DNA of 64,000 nucleotides from Chelonoidis abingdonii. Its lineage: Eukaryota; Chordata; Testudines; Testudinidae. The notes beneath the pieces are model-generated. The model ran no database searches, was not told where the DNA came from, and worked only from the letters and a program-made list of their open reading frames with translations. The stretch spans positions 125,944,415 to 126,008,414 of the forward strand of contig NC_133773.1 in NCBI RefSeq assembly GCF_003597395.2, given 5' to 3'. Below, piece after piece: positions 49,301 through 58,300 of this stretch. Positions within the stretch are counted from its first letter, which is position 1. Each line of letters begins with the position of its first letter. Position numbers and translations under genes: made by a program.

Positions 49301-52300
49301 TGAGTGGTGAGGAGAAAGTGAATAGGGATGTGTTATTTATCCCTTCACATAAGAAAAGAACCAGAGGTGCTCAATGAAATTAATAGGGAGCAGGTGTAAA
49401 ACAAACATAAGGAAGTACTTCTTCACACAACTTATAGTCAACGTATGGCACTTGTTGGCAGAAGTTGTTGTGACGGCCAGAAGTATAAGTAGGTTCAAAA
49501 AAGAATTAGATAATTTGTTGGAGGATAGGTGCATCAATGATTATTACCCAAGATGGTCAGGGACGGAACCCCATGCTCTGGGTGTCCCTAGATATCTAAT
49601 TTCCAGAAGCTGGGACTAGACAACAAAAAATGGATCACCTGATAATTGCTCTGTTCTGTTCATTCCCACTGAAGCATCCAGCATTGGGTTAGATGGACCA
49701 TTGGTCTGACCCAGTATAGCCATTTTTTTGTTAGTATAAAAAGTCTGTGAGAGTCATGGAATACAGTGGGTGCATGAATCCTATTAATTAGTGATGCTAT
49801 CTTCCAGATATGCTAATAGCTCTTATTTAAGAGGGACAGTTGATTTTATTTATAAAATGTGTTCTGTCCCTCCAGAACTTGCCTTACTACATTGAAATAT
49901 ATTGAACAAAAGTGTCTCATTTTTCAATCCTAAAGCCCTATTTATATAATTGAAATGTCCAGATTCAGTTGCTCCTATCTCATCTGAGGTGCAGAGTTTC
50001 TTTGAAATCTGATTGTTCTTTAGTTCCTTTCTAAAAGTGGATATCACACCATCGTGATGCAAACTGTAGGACCTAAATTTAACAACAGACGAGCAAATAA
50101 CAGAATAAGTACACCTCTACCTCGATATAATGCAATGTGATATAACCCAAATTTGGCTATAACGTGCTAAAGCAGCATTCCAAGGGCGGGGCTACGCACT
50201 CTGGCGGATCAAAGCAAGTTCAATATAACACAGTTTCACCTGTAATGCGATAAGATTTTTTGGTTCCCGAGGACAGCGTTATATCCCGGGTAGAGGTGTG
50301 TATCAGATACAAGGCAAGATATAAAAAGGAACTAATTCTTGTTGTGCTTTAGTGCCCTCTAGTGGTTAAAGTAGTTGTGGCAAGGTTTCTACTGAATGCT
50401 GCACATCCTCCCTTTCAATGAGGTAAGGTGTCAAATTTTACCAGGGAGCAGCAACATGTATTAAAAAGACCCCAGCAAAAAATGTATTAGCTAATTTTTT
50501 AAAAGCTGCTAAAAATGACCAGTTGTTTAGATCATGCATTTTTGTGAAACTTATTAAAATCTCTGTATCAGAGGTTATTATTTTTGCTTATGGCATAAAG
50601 CCTTAAATTTCATACTAATATGTTAATGCAAGGGTTTTTTTATTTTTTGTTAGTGCCAAGTGATGACGCTACAAGATGTTGTTAAAGGATTGTTTGTGTG
50701 CTGTTTGTTCCTGGAATATGTATCACTGTCTCAACGATTCATACCAGAACTTATAAATTTCATCGTTGGAATACTTCACTTATCTATACCTCAAAAACGA
50801 CCACATGGTAAGTTTGTTTGGAGTGATGAATATAAATATACATTGTTTTTATACCTCAAGCTGCCTTGCAATTAAAAATACCACCTTGAGAGCTTTGTGT
50901 TCCAAATGAAAGACCAAGTCATCTCCTAGACTACGTCTACACTACAGGATAAATTCGAATTAGCTTAAACCGATTTTATAAAACAGATATTATAAAGTCG
51001 ATTGTGCGTGTCCACACTAGGCACATTAATTCGGTGGTGTGCGTCCATGGTCCGAGGCTAGCGTCAATTTCTGGAGCGGTGCACTGTGGGTAGTTACTGT
51101 AAAATAATGAGGCCAATAACATCGATTTGCGTCCACGCTAACCCTAATCCGATATAGTAATATCGATTTTAGCGTTACTCCTCTCGTTTTGTAGGAGTAC
51201 AGAAATCGATTTAAAGAGCCCTTTAAATCGATATAAAGAGCAGTGTAGTGTGGACGGGTGCAGCGTTAAATCGATTTAACGCTGTTAAAATCAGTTTAAC
51301 AGCATAGTGTAGACCAGGCCCTAGACAGATCTCTTGAGCTGACCAGGAAACTAAGCTCTCAAATGCTGCAGTTCCCAGGGGATCCACTAGACACAAGCGC
51401 CATCTGCATTAAAGCCTCCTTCTTCCACACTGCTTTCCAGCCCCCATAGAAAAAGAGCTCCTTCCCCTTTGGGCATCACAGTATAGTGAGGAAACCAGTG
51501 TGAGTTAATGCTGATAAAGTTAATTTCTGTGGCATTGTGGGGGTAGCAATTGATGCTGCAGACTGCAGCTGATGCTACCCAGTCCTCACCTGATAACCAG
51601 AATGCCAAAAGAACTGCAGTAGGGCTTCCATACAATCAGGATACAAGGGAGGTGTATGCCACAAAGCTGATACTCTTCCTCCTTGCATACCTGTCTGGAT
51701 TTGCCAACCCTTGCACTCATATTAACGAAGGGGACAATCTGTCCTGTAACATAGAGCAATCCTCATATTTAGCTCTTTTCGACAACATCGTCTAATGAAT
51801 ACCAAGTAGACTAAGACTGTCTCTTTAATTTGGCCTTTTCTACTTGCTCATGATTTCCATTCCAGACTCACTTCCTCAGTGCCCCATTTCTAGGTGCAAA
51901 AATGACAACGTTTTTCTTTCTTTGTCAGGGAATTTAGTGACAGTAATTCACCTGTAAGGGGAAGAGGAGAGTTGTTGCCAAATCATGGAAATCAAATGCT
52001 TGCTTGCAATACCTTCTCCATTGTTGAAACTTTGATATGATTTATCGTCTATAGGTCTGTAAATTGTTACCAATGTGAAACTTCCCTATAAGTACTGCTG
52101 GTTTCTAATTATCTGTATGGTGAGGGAAAGTTAAATAAAATGTCTTGTTAGTGGTACAGCAACACTCATCTATATAGATATTAATTACTTCCACGTAGAA
52201 TATCAACATTTCTGCGTGAGATATTTTAAAACTTTGGTGTTTGAAGCATATATAAAAAAATCCAATCATATTTTAGAAATCACATTAGAACTACTAAGAG

Positions 52301-55300
52301 ATTTGATGTGCAATTCAATATGGCTTTGGCACGTACCTGCCAAATACTTGCTTCGTATGATTTCCTGGCAGCTTGGTTGTCTGACACAGGATATTTAAAA
52401 ATGAGTTCACACCAAATTTTGTGATACATATTGAAATGCTATCATACCAATAAATTCCTTGACATTTCTTCTTAACAGTTTATAGCATAATTTAATATAA
52501 CTCCATTATTTTAATATTGAGGGCCTGATCCATCTGCCTTTCCTGTGAGGAAGTGATATGGAACAGATCCTAAGAAAAGACTGAGCAAGCATGTCTCAAA
52601 TGCAGATTCAGGTGTACTTAAGTCTTTAGAAAAATTTGTTCCTTTTTTAAAAAAGTCCATTGTTATTCCTTTGGGAGAGAAGTGTCATTTTTAGGCAAGT
52701 AGCCTTTGGTAACATTGATCAAACATGCGAGTAGAATAAATACTGTCTGCCATTCTCTTAGAAGTAGAGCAGATAAGTATAATTTAAACATTCAGGCCCT
52801 GATCCTGTGAACAGTTGTGCACAGGCTTTACTTCACTATCAGGAGTAGTCTCATTGACTTACTGGTACTACATACAGTAGTAAAGTTAAGCATGAGCTTT
52901 TGCAGGATTAGGGCCTTAAAACCAAAATCTCATCTATCTTTACCTCCTGAGTCATTTTTGTACTTTCAGAGCAGAGACTCTCTTGCATACGTATGAAGAG
53001 CCACTTGCATCAATGTCAATATAATATATAAATAACTTAATAAAAATATTTTTATTTTTGTTGCTAAAATGTTTTGAAATTAGTTCCTTTCTAAGCCTGC
53101 AGGACTTAAATAAATCTGTGCAATGAACATGTTTTCTTCTTTATCAGGATTGGCAATTTCCCAGGGAGAACTAGTTTAGGACAGGGTGCTGGTAATACTG
53201 GCTTAAAGCCAGTTTAAACCAGGAAACTGGGGAAAATTATTGCATCATTGTTCAGCAAGCATAGAACAATTTTTTTCAAACTTTAGATACATTCATTCAG
53301 AACTGAGGAACAGTTTTGGTCTAACCACTGTGTCAAAGTTGAATTTCTACTACAGAATGCTCCATGACCAAATGGCCCTGGACTGGTAGTCTGCAACTCT
53401 GCAGGCTTCTGATTGCTTAATGCTTCAAACCCACAACTCTGCATTATTGTCATTTTCATATAATGAAATATCTTTGACTTCTGTTCATATAATATTGAAA
53501 ACTGAAATATGAGTCATGACAGATACAATTTCCTTGAGAAAATACCAAATCAAAATGCATAGACATTCCGATGTGCAGTATTATAATTACATATTCTTAT
53601 TACACCCACTGCAGTTTTACTTTAATTTAGGGTTATACAAATAAAATCTATGAATCTGTGCTTAATTTGACTGTGTAACTAAAACTAAGTATAGTGTGGT
53701 ATGCATTAATTAAACAGATTTTAGCATAGAAAATTCCTTAAACCGGGGCTAATTAGTTTTTTCACTGGGTGGCAAAAACTGTGATTTAACCTGGTAAAAA
53801 CCACATCTGGTAAATACCATGCCATCCCAGTTTTTAGATAACCACATCAAACTAACCTTCCTGATTCTCCCCTAGCTGTGAAACTTTTCCTGACACCACT
53901 ATCCCTACTGCTTTGCAAGTTTTCTCTTCCAGCTGATCTCTTATTCTAGTCTCTACAGGTGCCACCGTCTTTCTCCCCTACCCCTTCTGACTTTACTGCT
54001 GGCCTAATGTTTCTGTAAAGAGATTAGCATTGTGTGTATTTGAAATACCCTAATTTTAATAAAGGATTGTTATAAACTATACATTTTCGTTAAATCATCT
54101 CTTTCCTGTTTTAAGACTAAGTTTTTTAATTTTGAGAACTAATCTGTATATAACCGTTGTAACTGGTTTTTTAGGCTATATTCTAGTGCATCCTTTCAGA
54201 CCAGCAGGAAAAAATTCAGAATTACTCTTGGTCAGTGATAAGAAGGATATGGAGACCTGGAAAAAGCAAAATCTGCCACTTAGTATTGTGACTAGATTAA
54301 AGGAAAGCAGCAAAACAGAAATGAATCATTTCAGGTATGTGAAGAATATGTAAGGGGAAACTCCAAGTTATTTCTTGTATAACTTCAGTGACAGTGTTCT
54401 GTCAAGCATGTTACCTTCTAGGACAAAAGCTGAGGGTGGACAACTGTAATAAATTATTTTCATCATATGGTTCTTGTAACATATTAATTAACAAAATATA
54501 CCATTCTTAGGGTCTGATGCTGCAAAGTGCAGAGCACTTTCTGTGGGTGCTAAGCACCCCCAACTCTTTTTGGCCTTCTTGAGATTTGAGGACACTCAGC
54601 ACTCCATAGGAGTTGCTAAACATTTTGAAGGGTCAAATCCTTAAGCAGCAAATAAATCTTGATTACATGCAAAAATAACCACATCAAAAGAACATTGTTA
54701 AGATCGCAAAGTCAAGCTCTCAGAAGTTGTGGATATGCATTGTGATTCAGTATTCAGTTACATGATCACATTCTGTTTTTCCACAGAGTCCAAGCCTCAT
54801 TTAGTGCACAGAATGGATTATGTTTATTTAATAAGCAGCTACTGAATAGTTTATTCTCATTGTTCCTTGTGTGGTCATAGGCCTTATTTACTGCACACTA
54901 TTCAAATCCTACTCTAAAGACAGAATTATTCATTTCTTCCTGGGCTTTTCTATGGCACTCATCACTATAATATCTGAGTGCTTCACAAACATCAATGAAT
55001 GGATCTTCACAAAATCCTTGTGAAGTGAGGGAGTGATATTATCCCCATTTTATAGGCAGGGAACTAAGGCACGGAGATTAAGGTCAAAAGTTTCCACTAA
55101 TTTTCAGTGCCAATTTGAGATTCCTGGAACCTGACTTTTTGAAGTATATTATAGCACTTTATATGTTCAAAGTGTAGCTCCTACTGACTTCAGTTGCAGC
55201 TGTGAGGGCTCAGTATAGCTGCCGATCTGTTCTCAGGGCGGGGACAGTGCCCAGAGCCCCATGCCCTCCCTCCCCCGTGCGGCACAGTGTCAGAACAAGT

Positions 55301-58300
55301 AGGAACTAGCCTATCTTAGCCAGGCAACACTGCTGACGGGACTTTTAATGGCCCAGTTGGCGGTGCTGACCAGAGCTGCCATGACCCAGTACTGTGTTGC
55401 GACCCACAGTTTGAAAACCACTGATCTAGTCTGACGTGCACATTGCAGGTCACAGAACCTCACCCACCCACTTCTGTAATAGAGCCCTAACCTCTGGCTG
55501 AGTTACTGAAGTTCTCAAATAGTGATTTAAAGACTTCGTTACAGAGAATCCACCATTTACGCTAGTTTAAACCTCCAAGTAATCTGTGCCCAGTGCTGCA
55601 GAGGAAGGCAAAAAACCCACAAGGTCTCTGCCAATCTGACCTGGAGTGAAATTCCTTCCCAACCCCAAATGTGGCAATCAGTTAAACCCTGAGCATGTCG
55701 GCAAGACCTACTAGGCAGATACCTGGGAAATAATTCTCTATAGTAATTCAGAGCCCTCGCCATCTAGTATCCCATCAAACCATCCTCTTGCCCATGTCTC
55801 CGCAGTCACTTTGTACAGCGAGTCTTAGTTCTTCCCCTGCATCCTGGCTCCTGATTGGATCTGTCTCCCTTCCTCCCCCGCCCTTAACCAATTGCCCATA
55901 CGTATGCTCTGGTTCCTAGTCCCGAGCGCACACACCCTGTCTCCTCCACACCCCAGCCAGCTGTCTCTCATCTCCCTCCCCCTCTCCCCGCTGCCATTTT
56001 CTTCTCTGACTTCCAATCCCAGTCTTCTTGCCCAACCAGTTCCAGCCTTCTCCATCTCTCCAGTCCTTGTCTCACCAGACCTCTTGTCTCCTATCTAGTC
56101 CTTTCCTTCCCCTCAGTCCTGCTGTTGATCCCTCTGCCTTTAAATTGAACAGCTTTCTCTTCCATGCTACCTGAGTGCCAGGGAACATTGAGAGTTTAGG
56201 AGAAACACGCTCCCTGCTCTCACTTCCAGCCCTTGACATCCCTCTCACTTCCAGCCCTTCCAGTCACTGTAGGCAAAGCTAGGCTTTGCCGTGTATAGTC
56301 CCAAGCTGCAGTATGCTCATTCACTCTGTGGGTATGGCACATGTGCAGTCCTGTCATCATTAGCAGATGTGAGGGCATGGAACCTGCTCAGTTGCTCTGT
56401 GTGAGGATGGTACATGCATAGTATAGTCAGCACTAGGAGTTCTGGGAAGCTTGAGCCATGCTCAGTCAAGATGGAATCTTCAGAAATTTAGCTACTAAAA
56501 TTGAAGTCTTTACTGAGCATATACAAACTGGAATTTTTCAGAGGTTTTTAACTTGGCCAGTTTTGGTTGAATTTTCACAGAGATGGCAAAAGGCACAACC
56601 CTGACACAAAAGGCAACCTATGCCAAATTTTAAGTGCTTCCTCCAAAACATGAGGACACTAGAGCTTTTCGAAGAAAAGTTTGCAAGAATATTTTACCAT
56701 GGGCAAACAAGTTATTTTTTTCTAGTCTTATTCATGAAAATGACTGAACATATTTGGCCAACATTTTCCAAAAAAACAAACAAAAAAAATATAAACAAAA
56801 AAAACAACCAAAGCAAAACAAACAAAAAAAATCAGCTTGGGGCTTGCAGAAATGAGAAGAGAAAATTTCAGCCCAAACACTTAGTCTGGCAAAGTTATAA
56901 GCAGCAGAAAACGAGATCTTATTAAGGTTGCCTGACACTTCTCATTAAAACAGGTGGCACTATCAGCCCTGCCTATAATTTGTTTAGTTTGAAGCTCTTG
57001 AAACTTTCATCTGCATATTCTAATTATGCAGTAAAATTATTGCAGATAACATTTTAACATGACTGTGTACATCTCTCTAACAGGTTATCATGTCTAGCCG
57101 TATGTTTGGATCTCATTAAGAAATGTGCAGCTTTGTATGAATCTTTGTCATCCTTCCATGAAATAATGCAACCCATCAGAGTACTTCTTACAGAACATAT
57201 ACCAGTGAGTGAATACCCTGAACAACTGCAGGTAAATGTTCCCCAAAAAACTAATTGCTCATGTAGAAATTAATAGATTCTGGGGTCACAATATGTGCTA
57301 ACAAAAAACGTAAAGCTAATTAAAAATAAAAACAAAGTGAAATATTTTTTCCAAGGCCAAGCATATTATCTTTTTAGGGTTTGGTGTGCAGAGACCTGGG
57401 GTATGAATCTGTGATGCGCTAGCCTGCCACACTCTTAAGTGCCCATGTGGTCCCTGCTGCTGCACACTAAAAATTCTGTAAGGCACATTGATCTACGACT
57501 GTTATACTGTAAAGTCACACCCCAGCTTGCTGTGCACTAAGTTGGTCTATAGACCAGCCCTTAGACAATTTGAAGACTAAATCAGTGTTTCTGTGGAAAA
57601 GTTGGAGTGTGTACATAAGGTTTTGCATGGATGTTTTGCATGGTGCAGCCAAACCCGCCTTTTTGCAATGTTCCCTCTAATTTTTTACATCCATGTGTAG
57701 AATGAATTTTGTTATGTGCACCAATATGGAGGTGATGTGTGGCAGGGGTGGGGCTGAGGGGTTTGGAGTGTGGAAGGGGGCTCAGAGCTGGGCTCTGGGG
57801 TGGGGCCATGGATAAGGAGGGTTTCGGGGTGTGAGAGGGGGCTCAGGGCCAGGGTCAGAGGGCTGGGGTGTGCCGAGGGGGGGGTGAGGGCTCAGGCTCT
57901 GTTGTGAGGCTGGGGATGAAGGGTCTCTGGTGCTTGCTGCAGCAGGAGGAGAAGACTTCCCTCCCAACCCCCTCTTGCCGCAGCAGCCTGGGGCTGGGAG
58001 AGAGGTGCCTGTCTCTGGCCGCGGCAGCTCTGGGTCTGAGGCCGAGGGAGAGATGCCTCTCCTCACCTACACAGCCTTTGATAGCCTGCTACACAGTCAC
58101 GCAGCTTAGAGGGAACTTAAGTGGACAGGGTAACATTTAAGGCATCTCCATTGTGGTAACTCTTTAAGTAGCTCCTTTTATAGAACTTGCATTCTGACAG
58201 TGCTGTTCCTGAGGATCTTGTATGAATCTGTAAGTCACTGGTACAGTCAAACAATGTATCAAATAAGGTAATAGATACCATGGACATGAGTGCCTTAATA

